From assembly GCA_022577435.1 (NCBI GenBank), contig JAKOON010000007.1:14432926-14496925 (forward strand): DNA of 64,000 bases, read 5' to 3'. The translations under genes were made by a program, and so were the position numbers. The notes under the pieces are model-generated. The model did no database searches. It saw nothing but the letters and a program-made list of their open reading frames with translations, and was not told where the DNA came from. Shown one piece after another: positions 11,325 through 24,759 of this stretch. This DNA is from Embiotoca jacksoni. Lineage: Eukaryota; Chordata; Actinopteri; Embiotocidae. How positions within the stretch are numbered: position 1 is the first letter of the stretch; the number at the start of each line of letters is the position of its first letter.

Positions 11325-12357
11325 GAGCTGTGTCACATTCCCAATTTTCAGGGAAAATTTCAATCAAAGGTGCCGCAGTAGGAGTGGAGAATGTTAGATA
11401 GAGAGAGTACGAGCGAGGCGATAGGCGCCGCATTGATACGCAAGCCTGTGTCTCATCCTTAAACCAATTTCCTTCCTCAACCCTCTGAGGAGTGGTCTGA
11501 TTTGCACCGTTTCCTTTCTCTGAGTAAGTGTTTATCCTGCTTTTACAATTAGATCTCGCTCCCAGCTGCAGCATTAATCAAATAGCCCGGACATATTGTC
11601 TGCATTTGGAGATCGAGGGAATGTGTCCTACACGTCTTCCTGTGTGCTAACAGGCTGTGAAGCAGCCCAACGATTTGTTTAGTAAGCGTCTCGCACAGAA
11701 CTGTACACAGATCTGAGAGGTCAAGAGGATTTCACAGAGCTGTGAAAAGGAGCCACAGCGAAGGTTATTCAAATATATTGTGTCGGTAAACATGCTCGTG
11801 ACCGATGGATTATACTAATCATGTTTATCTCCATGAAGGTTTGTATTTTGCTGTGATATACTGCCGAAAAGCATAAAAGCGATGTTCTTACACTGCTCAG
11901 AAACACATCGAACAGTATTATTTTGTAGAGCAAAGCAGAGTTTTGAGCGATGCCTGGTCTTTAAAGTAGAAATGTTTTCCTCAATCTTGAAAAGTCAAAA
12001 GAATTGAGAAGAAATCCTTTGACTGAGAGTTGTTTTTGAGATGCAAATATCTGAGCACTACATGAGTAATTTAGGAGAGAAAGCATGCAGCTCATAGTTC
12101 ATGCCTGCAGTATTGTGTAGGTGTGTGTGCGTTCCTTTCCCTTCATAGCATAATGTCAATAGAAATCCACTACCATCACTTAATGTACTCTCCTGCCCCA
12201 CTCAACATATGGGCTTTAAACACTTTAATCGAAGACCTGCTCATTTTTATTGGTGTTCTTTATAGGTAAGGTTAGTGATGATTTTCAAATGCACTCAGTG
12301 ATTTGTGGCTAATTAGGTTAAGAGTTAGTCAGAGCACCAAAAAATTGTATGTTTGCC

Positions 12358-12360
<3 letters not shown>

Positions 12361-12396
<36 letters not shown>
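12361..12396 (+). repeat. (TG)18 microsatellite
   Basis: Eighteen uninterrupted TG units followed by CGCG and a G-run cluster. Expected to be length-polymorphic. The open frames crossing it, with Cys-Val or Thr-His strings, are translation artefacts of the repeat. Confidence 0.95.
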
Positions 12397-12400
<4 letters not shown>

Positions 12401-12430
12401 TGGGGGAGGTGGGGGGAGATGGGGGGGTTG
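12401..12430 (+). other. G-run cluster, potential G-quadruplex
   Basis: Directly after the TG repeat there are G-runs of 5, 6 and 7 separated by three or four bases, then GG. The four runs meet the usual loop limits of a G-quadruplex on the + strand, next to a Z-DNA-prone alternating TG/CG tract. Confidence 0.5.
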
Positions 12431-12719
12431 GCTGTCGGTGAACACAGCACAGCAGGGCCGAACTGTCTTTGTAGACAACGAGCGAAGGGAAGATAAAAAG
12501 ACCAGCATGCAGTGGAGTTATTACTGTAGCAGAGGGGAGAGCTGCATTGTGATCTCTTCTCAGAACAAGATGATTTACCAATCGGGCAGTTGCCACTGTC
12601 ACCATGGTTACCTATGGAAGTTGTGACATTCAGCCAGGAATAATCATGACGTCCAATTTATTAGTCTAGAATTAGTCTGATAGGGCCAGAATTAGGAGTG
12701 ATAGAGTGGGATAGTCAAG

Positions 12720-13020
12720 ATATAAATCACTAATTGGTCTGTTTCTTTTCCTGTGATGTCGTGCGCCGCTGCTGCTGCATGTTAATGATCATAAGTGAGA
12801 CCAGCAACAACTGCTCCAGCAGCAGAGCACGCAGCTTATTTTTCACTTATTAATCCCCACCAGTTCTCAACTTTATCAGCTGCGAAACCTGCCTCTCTAC
12901 ACTTTGTTTAGACTGTATTTCTCCCCACTAAGAGGGCTTTCTCTGCCAACTGTATAAGCAGCTATTTTGCTGTGTTGGCCTAAATTATCTGCATCCAAAT
13001 GCAAGTGGCTAATGCAGCCC
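12720..13020. promoter_or_regulatory. Candidate conserved non-coding (enhancer-like) stretch
   Basis: Unique, moderately GC-balanced sequence free of recognisable repeats. It carries dense short motifs of the type bound by developmental regulators: several TAAT cores, an ATCCAAATGCAAGT octamer-like site near 12993, and paired CAGCAG blocks. This is composition-based only, and no conservation evidence is available in a single sequence. Confidence 0.15.
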
Positions 13021-13743
13021 TCAGGTAGGGAGTTAATACATTATGTGCATTTCAATATTTAATGAACTGAATGCCAATGCCTCCCAAAGAGTCTCATAAA
13101 ATTCAGTGAAATGAGCACAAACTCTGCGATACGTGGACAGGAATTATGTGACGATAACGTTCCTGTACTGCAAATTGGATTCTGGTAATAACACAAATTA
13201 AACGAGTAATTCCCATCTGTGTGGTCACGTGCAGGCAAACAGGACAAACTGTGACTGTTTGGTTTGTGCCCTAAACTTTGATTAAAGAAAAATTAACTTA
13301 ATTTGAAACATTTTTCCTCATTTCATGAAAGTATAAGGCAGGTGATATTCTCTATTTTTTGCTATCATCAACCCTTTCTTGTAAAACTAAAAGATCAACA
13401 GTGGGTTTTTCTGCCTTTCAGCACTTTCCAACTCTCCCAACTTTGACTCTAGCACCTTTAGAAACAAGTGACAAAGTACAAAACACTTCTCAGTGTTCAG
13501 TCATCATGCACACTCGCAGAGTGGTCGTTCGTGCCAAAGCATTTCCTGCAGGTCCACTGAGGTGAAAGTTGGGCTTTGGTTAGTGTTATTAAATAAGTAA
13601 AAGTAAAACAAAAAAATCAGCCCCGAGCATGATAAAATACTTATGGTACAAGCTTTGAGGTGAAACCAGGTTGTGAAGCTTAAAATAAAAACATTTGTTA
13701 ATTTATGTCTGCACCTGATTACACTTTATCTGCACGTCTCTTC

Positions 13744-15060
13744 GACTTTGTTCACACTGTTCGTCAAAATAAGGTTCGTGTGCGAATCCGATTGGAATCC
13801 GGTTCATTTGTAGCAAATCTGAGCAGCCGTAAATCACACCAGATCAGATTTTTAGAAATTCGTTTCAAACCACAGACAAACATGGTTTACAAATCCGATC
13901 CAAATCCCATTTTTTGCAGCTCCAAAATCTGATCAGAGCAGTCCGACGTTCACGTAACGTTCACTTCGATATAACAAATACAGGAAACAGTTAGTGGCAG
14001 AGGGAGTTAGTCCTCGTTGGACAGCGATACGGGCAGCGACGGCTGCGTGAAATAAAGCGGAGCAGGAAGTGACACTCGGTCTCATTATTTTCATGTAACC
14101 AGCATCACGGCTCCACTTTTTCATGCAGTAAATACGCAAGCCCATTTCATTTATGTCTGTTTTGGTTTGTTTATATTAACGACTTCTGCTTCTAGGGACG
14201 GCCATTTAAAAAAAAAGTGAAAAACTATTTGATATTCACTGGGAACTAGCAGAGTATTATTCTAAGACACCGCTGCAGCACAAAAAGAAAGAGAAACTCA
14301 CTCGGGCAGTAAACTCGAGCTCAACTAATGCCGTCAAACTTTTAACACCCTCCCCTTTGGCAAAGCAAGCATGTCTTTAGGTTAGTCTTTGAGATGCGGA
14401 CTGTTGTTTGCATATCTTACATCAAACTAACTGCATGAGGAGACACAGCCAGCCACCGACTGTCGATGTGTTGATGAACTGTCTGCTCGGTGCTTGGCTC
14501 TCAAATGTGCACAGCTGTGGTAGACTGATGATCTGTTAGCGTCATCTCAGAGTTCGCACCGCACACCGTTTGGTTTATTCAACACCGCTGTGGACAGAAT
14601 GTTTAACGGCTGCAGTCATCTTTGCACGTTTCCTGCTGTTTGTGCCACGTCGTCTAATCTCACAGTGACGCACGTTTCACCTGAGCCTGCTTGTAACGTG
14701 CTTCTTTTGTTGTTCAAAGGCAGTTGGCAAACATCTTTTAGTTGCATTACTGCGGTGGTAACACATTACTACCATGCGCCTGTGAAAAAGGGGAAATAAG
14801 ACAAGCCTTACAATGTTTGATTTTTTTTATTTTAATGTTCATTAGAAAATCCAAAAATCACGACCCATTCCTATCTACTTCAAGCATAATGTTATTACTA
14901 TAGCAACCGGTGTGGATAAGACTGAAAATGAGGATTGCCACCAGGACAGACAAATTTAATCTGATCACTTGCAAAATACTTTAAAATCTGGGCGATCGAC
15001 CACATTCTGATTGGATATGTGAAATCAATCAGATTTGGACTGACAGTGGGAACGTAGCCT
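13744..15060. mobile_element. Candidate non-autonomous DNA transposon with degenerate TIRs
   Basis: The left edge reads TTTGTTCACACTGTTCGTCA with AAAAT next. The reverse complement of the right edge (to 15060) reads GCTACGTTCCCACTGTCAGT with CCAAAT next, so the two ends align as an imperfect inverted repeat. Next to both ends are repeated variants of AATCCGAT/ATCAGATTTGG. I remember termini of the type GGCTACGTTCACACTG plus AAATCCGAT repeats from fish DNA transposons. The 1.3-kb interior has no transposase-like frame (longest about 75 codons). Superfamily is not assigned and the target duplication is not resolved. Confidence 0.5.
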
Positions 15061-15061
15061 T

Positions 15062-18000
15062 TACATGTCTTGCCACACTACTAATCTCTTCATGCTGGGA
15101 AAAAGGTTTCTTCACTTGTTGTGCATTGGGTACACATTATCCTTCTTCAACAGTATTTCAGAGGCTGGTGTATTAAGAATGAATTAATTCCATGAAGGGC
15201 AGGTTTAACCTTCAGAAAAAAACAGTGCATGCACAAGATGCCTGTACTTGCTATCTCTTTAGAGGTCATATGGACTAATGCTTTGCAAAGAATGCGGCTG
15301 TTGTTATTCTGCTGTCAGTTCCCATATTACTGCTGTCATGTATACTGTGCTGTTGGTAGGCCTGCTGTGACACCGGCGAGCGGTGTGCGGGGGAGAGCTC
15401 GGACAGACGCAGGCATGAACGCCCCTGAACTGAACTGAGCTCCAAATACACTGAGTAAATCAGCCTTCTATTGTAATGGGCCACCGTGTAGGCTGACTGA
15501 ATTAAAAGTGATGTTAAATAATTTCTCTGTGGTGGTGGTGCCATGAACTCGGCTCAGCCTCACAGCGCAACCTGGTACTCTTCTCCATGTCTGATTTAAG
15601 TCATCATGCACACTCACGAAACTGTATCTATTCGAAAGACGGTATTTATCTTTCCTCAGAAAACCTCCTCTAACATTGAATATGGATTTGAAAACCTGAA
15701 CCTCCCCTTCAGAAGAAGCAGCCCTATGCAGGGTTAACACAAAATATGAGGCTCGGCTTTGGAACAGCGCTTCAGGAGTGTCTGCTTTTTCGCCTTGATT
15801 GCTCCGTGTTTCTCGGAGGCTCTGTAATATGGACGACATTTCAGTCTGAAAGTGGAGGGAGGGAGTGCTATTAAATTTGTCGAGGGGTTGAGTGAACTTG
15901 TCATTGCATCACGCAGACACAGACAGACAGTTCTATCTTGTTTTTTTTCCCCCCAAGATTGACTCCATCCCACAGAAATAAGCTTAGGATGATTCAGCCT
16001 CATTAAAATGTCTTCACACTCGTGTGATGCTGCAGACATATCTTGAATTTAAAAGACAACCAGTAGGATTTCGAAGCATAACGATACACATGATGAAGTC
16101 ATGTATGTCTGCCTGTCTGTCGTTCAGAAGGATCAGTGAAATCATGCAGGAGTTTCCTCGTAGCAACTCGTTAGAAATGGGGATTGTTTTTATTTTGGCT
16201 GAACCAAAAAATGCCTGAAATCACATTTTGTATGTAGACATGCAGCAATTACCATGTCCCATAAAAAAAAAATACGTAGAAGTTGTCTCCAGCGGATCAT
16301 TAGAAATGAACCAAATATTCCTTAATATGTATATGCTTAATTTAAAATGTAATTATTGTTAGGAGTGTGTAATTCAATATTCTTTATCTTGTCATATCCT
16401 CCGTCAGCCGGTTCTCAATCACCCCCCTGGCCCCCCGTGAGCCCGTGGAGCAGCAGAGTGCTGACGCTGCAGCCGCCGTCGCACTTCTTTTATAATAGCA
16501 TACATCAAGCCTTAAACGCCTCAGAGAAACACTCAAACATCTGTGTGTGGGTAATTTTTGGTTGCCCTATAGATTCTGCCCAGACAGACATGAGTGCAAA
16601 GTAATAGGTGTGTGCAGCAAATTGAAGAGCACACAAACACACACAGCAGTGATTTTTGGACTTTGGCAATCAGTGAGTCTGTGGCATCTGCAGAGGCCCT
16701 CCTGCTTCTGCTCTGGCCCCAGGCTGTGCAACTAACTTGAAGTGCTCTGGTATGTAGAATGCCTCACAAAGGGCCTCAATGTAAATACTTCATAGCATGC
16801 TGAGTGGCCCTATGCATATGTGATAAGGATAAAGGCACCGATCTCAACTTAACGTTACGCCAAGCATCCATTTGCATAAATGCTTGCTTTATTTTGGACA
16901 TAAAGTTGCACCCTTATGACAGTATGTGTATAACAGCAAACGGTTGGCTTCATCTTTGAATACATTTGCTTTTATGCCATCTGCTTTTTATTTGTTTTAA
17001 ATGACCTCTTAGTGAGGTGTGATAGTGTTTTTGTAAAGTGTTATGTTTTGCAGCAGTCAGCTACGGCCAGCCAGTGGCCACCTGAACTGCACTGGTGTTC
17101 AGTGCAACAGCTGCACTGGCATCTGTCATTGCACATCATAACTGATGCTGCTCTGAACTCAGTCCTCATGACTGGAAAAATCACTGGTTAATTGACCTGC
17201 AGTAACTCCGGCCAGCGGCCCATCCTTGCCTCTGTAACTGTACGGTCCAACAATTCCAAATATATTCTGAAAAGCTGGCATGATATCCATTTATAAATAG
17301 ACCTGCGCTCATTTGTCCTAATTTTTTTCATCATGCGTGTTCTGTTCCAGGCACACAAAAAAAAAGCCTTGAAATGGGCCTCTCGTGGGGAACTGAAATG
17401 CGGTACATCTCAAAAGCTTATTAGTTTGTCCCTCAGTAAGTGTCGGCCCTGAAATAATGAAATGGATGAGTTCTTTTGAGTTCTGTTGGTTGACATGACA
17501 ACCGTGCCTTGAAATAAGAACATAACATCTGTTCAGTCAATAATTGGACCTAAGCTCCTTGTTAAAATGTCTCACTATAATGGAGGTTGCTTGTTCCATT
17601 GCTGCAACCAAACCCGTATGACTGAAGATTGCGCAGTAATGCTTTAGCTGATGGAGCGTGCATGAGACTGACATGACACCTGTCAAGAACACAAAGGAGT
17701 CTTTATGAATGTTTACAACTGTTGTCATCAAATGTCATTCCATCAATTATCTTCCTGTGAATGCAAACTTGATATTGTTTGGGATTTCTTTGTTATGACA
17801 ATGTGACATTAACCAAGACAATATAACTTGTCAATGTTTTTGTTAAGATAATTTAACCAACCAACCCCAACTATTCCCAACATTAGATGCAGTTAAATGC
17901 ACACTTTTTTTTTTTATGGGGTATGATCAGGGCTGTTGTGCTATTTGTTAAATCATGGCGTGTAACCACTGTTCCTACGGTGACAAGTTTACATACAATA

Positions 18001-21000
18001 GGCAGCAATTCCCATCGCTTTAATGTCATAAAGTCAACATAATCATGCCGTCTTCTTCTAAAGTGTGATGCCCGATTTCAGTCACAAACGATTGCCGCAA
18101 ATGTTTCACAATAAAAGCTTTGTTAAAAATTGAAGGGTTTTTGACTACTAACATGCTAGAGGGCCTTTAATGTGAGACAAGAAGTGTTAAGTTTGTATTT
18201 ACACGTAATGCATTGAAATGAACAGGGTAAACGTAACGGATCAAAACAAGGCTTCGAGTTGTCATTGTGAATCAATCAAGACACCTTAAATGTCCATATG
18301 CCAACTTTGACTAACCAATCAGAGCAAAAGTAGGGCGGGCCTTCATGGAAGAGAAATGGAAAAATAAAATGTAAGATGGATATCGATCATCTCTTCAGAA
18401 CAATATTTTCCATTATTGTGTTGCTCTTAATCCAGCAGTAGCTTGATAATTGGAAAAGTTTCATCTTCCCATCTGCAACCATTTGAAATTTCAAAATGCC
18501 TGCTTGGGCCATTTTATTATTTTTATTATTATTTTTTTAAACTATTTTTAATTGAAATATTTGGCTCTGTGTAAAGGGGGCTAGTGTCGTGAATCATTTT
18601 CTTGACCTCAACTACAGTGGTAAAAGCAAAGGTTACATGTTTATAACAGGTACCGTTGTCTTGGTTAATGTCAGGACTCCTTCATGTTCACAACAGGTGC
18701 CATCTCGGGATCCACAATTTCAAATTTCCCACCAATTCATTCTGTGTTTGTATGTTTCTGGTCTCGTGTATCCAAACCCAACAGGCAGTGTTGGCTCAGA
18801 CGACAGTGGTGAAGTTGGAGTCTTGCTGCAGCACAATGCATTTGCTCACTGAACATTACAGAAATTCGGTCCATTGTGGGCCAATGCTTTATTTCCATGG
18901 GCACTTTCATTTTGGTTGCACTGCAGAGGATACATACAAGCTAGCAGCAATTAATAAAGGAGTTAAATCATCAGCAGACTAGACTTAAAACACACCACTG
19001 GCCAATTAGCTTCTCCACCAGGGTGTAATCCAAGGCTTGGCACCACTCTGCCTCTGGCACTTCTCTCGTCTCCTGCTCAGAGTTTTGAAGTCTGGCGCAT
19101 CACCCCATGTGACCTGGCTGAGTCTCACTCTTTTTGAGCCTTCCAGTAGCAGACTGACATTGATGCATCGGTTGCTGCTGGCAGAATTAGATAAATACAA
19201 AGAAATCTGCAACACCCCAACCTAGAGTCCATGTCTCACTTATTGATCGGGTCATGCACTGGCAGACCGCTATTTGCCTCTGCTAAAGTACATGGTGCTT
19301 TCCTTAAGGACAACCCTGAGGATTTACAGACATGGACCAAACTCCCTCAAACTTCAGAGCTTGTGTTGTTTACATGTCAGGAGGAGAACTTTCATATCTC
19401 TGTAAATTCTCTCCTGAATCGTTGTTTATATATTCACGATGCTTAGGCAGATTTATCCCTCTTCTGCTGAGCTCTCGCTGAGAGAGTTTTGTAGGCAGGG
19501 ACTCATGTGACAGTGTACAATGTCAAATTGCTTTTATTGCAGCTTTGCTGCCAAAGCCCAGTAGTGTTTAAACTGGATCATAGCAGGGCTTGGAATGATG
19601 GATGCTTCGAGCCGCTTTTTCACTGTCTGGTTATTGCACAGCTCGGGTGTGAAAAATCCCCAGGGGCACGGATTCTTACATGCCATTAAGTGAAATGTAA
19701 TGTTATAGAGAATATTCACCCGAAAAGGAAAAGGCTAAATTAAAGAGGATGAAGCTTAGGAAATTAAGGTCTGGCTCCATATATACGACATGTGTCGAGG
19801 CTGTAGTGCTCATCCTAAAGTGTCGAACAGAAAGGCACCAGGGAAAGGAGTGAGCGAGCCTTGTCATAGAAGTGCTGAATGAGTCATCTTTTAATGTTAC
19901 CTGCCATCGACTCGTCCTCTTTTTCGATGAATTACACCCGTAACCGTACAAAAAAAAAAAAAAAATCCCAAAACAGAAAGTGCAGCTTTCAACCATTTCT
20001 GTTGCTGTTGCATCACATGGGTTTTAATCTCTGCTAAATATACCAACACTGTGAACAGATCAGTGCATTCTCACTGCTCAAAGCACAAACCTCGGCATCT
20101 TATCTGGCGGGTGTACTCACTTTTTCACACATTTAAGGACTCTGGACTCCTCATCTGCATTTATATAAGCAACCATAAAAGCTGATTTCTGGTCTCTTTT
20201 GCTTCCCTCTTCCTTGGACAGTCTTGAAGAACAGGAATAGAATTGAGATGCCGGCATTGGCTACTTACTCAACGGAGGCAGCAGCTGCATAAACAATGCT
20301 TTATTTCACATCCTCTTAATGTTTATTCACTGGCTCCCATTCGTACACTGATAGTGCTGAGTCACACCCTCATGCACACGCTCTCTAATTATTCTGTACC
20401 ATAGCAACCGTAACTTAGCAATTGCTAAACCTCTTCCGTTTGAGAGGTTTAAAAAAAATGTCATTATTTTTCTCTATTTATCCTTCTAAACTCAGGAACG
20501 TATGAAGTCAAATGAGCAGTTCCTGTATTGTAATACATTTCTATGTATTCATCTGAATGAACCCTCACCCACAAGCCCCCCTTTGTGATTTAAGGTCTTT
20601 GGAGAGGAAGTGAAGTCATTAAAATGGACTTAACTGACTTGTAACTTCATGTAAATTACAGAAAGTACATTGTTTCATTAAGGTGCAGCCTATTAAGTAA
20701 GTGACTTCTATCTGCCGTCCTTTCTGCACAACCATGCAGCTCCGTCTGGAGGGAAGCCACTATGAATTCTGGGCTCTCTGACAACTAGTGACACTCTCAC
20801 TCAGCTGATGTGTCTTATAACACTTTGACACACAAAACTGTGAATTGGACAACAGGCACATTTTAGTCTGACCATTCATTCCTGAATTATGTTAAGAGGT
20901 AAACACCAAAGTGTTGTCACTGATACGAGAGCCTGTTCTGTAACTATTCATATATTTCACTGCCACACGGCGCAGTTGGTCCACATGATGCAGAGTAATG

Positions 21001-21480
21001 TTCCTCAGAGTTGTATTGTTTTAAAGCCAAGTTAAAAAATAACTAATGGGATTTTTGCTGCCATAGTTTGCTCAATGTTGTAAACCACGTGGACAATCTG
21101 GTATTTTTAAATACCATTTTTTAATTGCATTTGCTTTTTGTATGTTCTACAGCCAGGTTGAAGTGTAATAGATATCTTAGACAGACAGGAGTAGCCATAA
21201 ATATCTACAGCAATATTTAGAGTACCGATTGGAGATGTTTCAATTTGTTAATTCTGAGATGCATCATGATGTCAATGTGAAAGATTCTGCATCAACACAT
21301 TGACAGAACATGATTAAACTAAATTATAGCCCAGCGTTTCACATACATAGGGTGTTCTTCGGCATCCCACTGTGGTAGATAAAATCACTCGGTTTTAACA
21401 TAATTAAAATGCCTTTTTACACTCTTTTCAAATTCATTTTTCACAACACACCTGTCTCAGTTGTGTGGACTGAATTTCCC
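15062..21480. other. Non-coding stretch, mostly unique
   Basis: About 6.4 kb without a recognisable gene or repeat family. The longest minus-strand frames (15468-15839 and 15734-16039) overlap each other in different phases and show no known domain. A GC-rich island at about 16404-16490 with acceptor- and donor-like sites is described in the findings. A short A15 tract lies at about 19950. Confidence 0.5.
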
Positions 21481-21483
21481 ACT

Positions 21484-21614
21484 GACGTCCACTGATGGTC
21501 TACATGTGAGGCGTTTAGGGGACATCTGTAAATTGTAGTGTCTTACAATAGTCTGCATGTGAGGCATTTAAGGGACATCCGTTAATTTTAGCATCTACAG
21601 ACAGTCTGCATGTG
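21484..21614 (+). repeat. 53-bp tandem repeat, about 2.4 copies
   Basis: GTCTACATGTGAGG at 21498, GTCTGCATGTGAGG at 21551 and GTCTGCATGTG at 21604 are spaced exactly 53 bp apart. The sequence between them is alignable (GCGTTTAGGGGACATCTGTA against GCATTTAAGGGACATCCGTT). A short diverged minisatellite with no coding content. Confidence 0.75.
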
Positions 21615-21619
21615 TATCG

Positions 21620-24530
21620 ATGACAGGTTAGCAAATCATAGCTACAAAAAATAACCTGGGTTAAACTCTATCCCTCTAAGCTATTTTAGATGCATGAGAT
21701 GCATCCTGCAGTCGAGTCATTGACAGGTGAATTGTAATTGAATCAAACTGAATTGAGCGTCCAGTGAAGCTTCACACCTTTATTAGGCTACCGATTTTTG
21801 TGATTTGTGTAAAATGCTAGTTTGGTGAAAGCTTGCAGATTTCTTTGAGATGAAGCAGCCAGTGTTTGTTCACATTATAAAAAACATTGAGGTGCTCAGA
21901 CCACGTCATGGTGCTGACTTTTATATTTGGTTCATTATCACAGTCCACTTCACTGCAGGGATGTGACAGGTTCCTCTTGTTAGAAAATGCTTGGGGGAAC
22001 TTGACGTCGTTTAGACATGTATGGACCGTGAGCGGTGTTGTGTCTGTTTGTACGGATGTCATGACTACAAACGTGCTCTTTCTGCAAGAAGCTTCATCTT
22101 TACGATCTATGACAGGTTAACAAGTATATGGACCAGACAATAAACTTGTGTTTACCTTACAGCAGCCATGGCTGGACGTAGAGGTCATTGCCTCTGTATT
22201 ATTTAGAGAAAATACTATGTTGAAAAATAGTGCGCGGCGAGTGAATGCATCCTGTATGAATACAAGCAAAGCTACTTGGAGAGAGCTCCTTCTCCACCAA
22301 GCTCCTTTGAAGAGGCTAAATGGGCAGAGCTTGCCACTCATCATAGATCAGACGCAACTGAAGAGCGAGAGAGTGTGAACACAAGAGGGGAGCATGTAAC
22401 ACTCCATCATTGGACTCGTTTTTGGTGAAGTTACTTGACACAACGTGGAGATTTTAAAGAAAATCCCTTAGAAGCCATAATGCTGTTAAACTTTTTAACT
22501 AAAATTATAGACTGAGCTTAAGTTCTCGTTGTTTACCTCTGCGCTTCATATCATTTCAAAATACATTACAAAACAGCTGAAACTGAGAGAACATCACTCA
22601 AACCTTTGTTGACAAAAGCCTTTTTATTCATTACATATAGTATTTTGTGGTTGTTTTTTGAGCATCCGTTTGGTTCAGCCTGCATTCTGACTGCTAATGA
22701 AATGCACCACAGAAGATAGAGGTTTTTTGGGTAGTTGCTGTCATTTGATGCACACATAATAATGACATTGGTTGGCACCTTCTCATCCAACCAATTAGCA
22801 GGAACGAACTCTCTAGAATTGAAATAAACGGCCAAAAAAGTGCTCGGTGTGAATGTGCCCTTATGCCTTACAGCTCCGAGTATCACCTTGTCTGTCTGGA
22901 GAGCCTCCTCTTGTCAAAGATCCCTGAGATTTCCCTGTCTCTTCCTTCACTTGACTGTCTTATCTTGTTTGTTACTGCCCAGTCTCAAAGCTCGGCTATG
23001 CCGGATACAGCCTCCACACAAACTCTCACACACACACGCACCATTTTCCTTTCCTGCCCTCGCCTAAGGGTTTAGTTTGATTCATGCCCTTTGTCAGAGT
23101 TTGAGTGGGTCTCAAAGAAATAATGGTGTGACTTCCCTGGGAGTGTGGCGCCTTCCTTAATTGGTGTCTTTTCTCGCATGTACATCACATTCGCCCTTGT
23201 TCACTCGAAATCACACATCAAAAGATCTAAAAAACTCCCCTCCTGCAGTGTCAACTTGAAGTTTATACTGCTGAGATCCTGATAAGAACTACACATCAAA
23301 ATATTTGGGGGGAAAGGAAAAGGGAGAGAGAACAACAAAATACAACATTGGGTTTAAAGACGACTGTACACAGCATTAAATCGATCAGCCCTGGGATATA
23401 TCACTAAAACCTGTCACTTTAAAACCCCTCTCACTGCAATTACTGCAGCCGAATAGCTACAAGAAAACACGTTGTTAGTGATCATGTTTCTATAGAAGAG
23501 AGATGTTTAAAATGGAGCCCGGACATGTTACAGCGGTTCCGGTCTTCTCCGTCAACTCTGTGCAACAAAACAGTGTTTCCAATGTGACTTGACACGTGCC
23601 CTTTAATCTTGCAGAAACAAGATCTCCCAGCTTCACTTAAGGCAAATGTTGTCGGTTCAGCAGAGTGTGTTTAAGTTATCCAGCATTGCCATTACTCCTG
23701 AAAACCACCATCAGGCATAATTTATAACCATTTTCCTAAAAATACAGAGCAGCAATTCTTCTCTCATTTCTATCAAACTAAAAAAGATACAGTCAGTAAT
23801 GAACACTGCACTTACTGTATCTTACTGGGGCTTAGTTTACATGCCTGCTAACGACAATCATAATTAGAGATAGGCATCACTAAACGTCATACAGTACCAC
23901 GTGATCACTCTAAACTGAGCTGACCCCTAAACACTGAAGACGTTTGTAAGAAGACAAGTTGTATGAGAAAATAATTGAATAGATAATTATCATGAAATAA
24001 ATGCACTCTCTTCCCCCCAGCTGCTGCAGACACTTTCCTGAAGGATGAGGAACATATGTCTTGTATCTGATTGTTGAATTCAAGTCGTGACGTTTTTCCC
24101 TGTCACCAGAGAAAAAAAAGAATGGTTGTCATGTTTTTATCCACTCAGGTGTGAAATTGCTGCTGTATTTGGCAGATCGGTGCAGGTTAATGTACTCTCC
24201 AAGGCCCCCACTTTCCATCCCGCTACACTTCCCTGGTTAGCGCAACCGGCCTGTATCGCACCCGCTGTAGTGGCTTCACGGTGGCCACTTTGGCGATAAC
24301 AGAAGATTTGTGAGGGTGCTTGTGTGCAGGAATGTGCTCAAATGCGAGAACGTGGCTGCAAACTGCTCTGATGGATCTGCCCCAAATGGTCGTAACTCCT
24401 CAGTGGTCATGCTGGCCCATTTACTGGTTCCCCTTCCCAAACGAGGACAAGGCTGGAGGTTTTTTCTGTTCCCCCTCACTACAATCAGAGTGATATAAGT
24501 GGCCGTTTTAATAGCTGGTTTGTTTTAGGG
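21620..24530. other. Non-coding stretch, no gene recognised
   Basis: Only short chance frames are present. No RNA gene, repeat family or exon-like run is visible to me. The A/T balance is similar to the rest of the window. Confidence 0.5.
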
Positions 24531-24734
24531 GAAAGAAGGGGGGGGGGGGCGGAGAGCCATTTAAAATAGCCCTGCACCTGCCCGTTCTGCGGTGTTCACG
24601 TCATTCTGCTGTGCACTCAAACGACCAGGTTGGACTCATTTGGTAGCCGGGCTCATCTGTGCATTGATCGCTGTTTTGGATCCTCTTTCATCTATAAATG
24701 ATGTAATCATCTGCGGAGTGTACTACCTCTGAAT

Positions 24735-24759
24735 CCCCCCCCCCCCCCCCCCCCCCCCC
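24735..24759 (+). repeat. Poly(C) tract, C25
   Basis: Twenty-five consecutive C after GAAT. It is preceded about 190 bp upstream by a shorter G10 run at about 24540. Long C/G homopolymers are rare in vertebrate DNA and prone to length error in assemblies. Confidence 0.9.

Larger units (their letters stand above)
9190..13730. other. Non-coding stretch with homopolymers and one GT microsatellite
   Basis: No gene recognised. Apart from the separately listed A28, A20 and (TG)18 tracts, the sequence is mostly unique. A region at about 9885-10210 begins AGGGCTGTCATGATG and is rich in inverted ATTA words, reminiscent of degenerate TIR elements, but too decayed to assign. The part around 12720-13020 is listed separately as possible regulatory DNA. 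Confidence 0.5.

Noticed and set aside
15468..16039. Two long overlapping minus-strand frames (123 and 101 codons)
   Set aside because: They overlap out of phase, contain no known motif, and lack clear splice sites at their ends. Treated as chance.
21484..21614. CRISPR-like regular spacing
   Set aside because: The repeats and spacers are both similar between units, so it is an ordinary minisatellite. The genome is eukaryotic and no cas genes are present.
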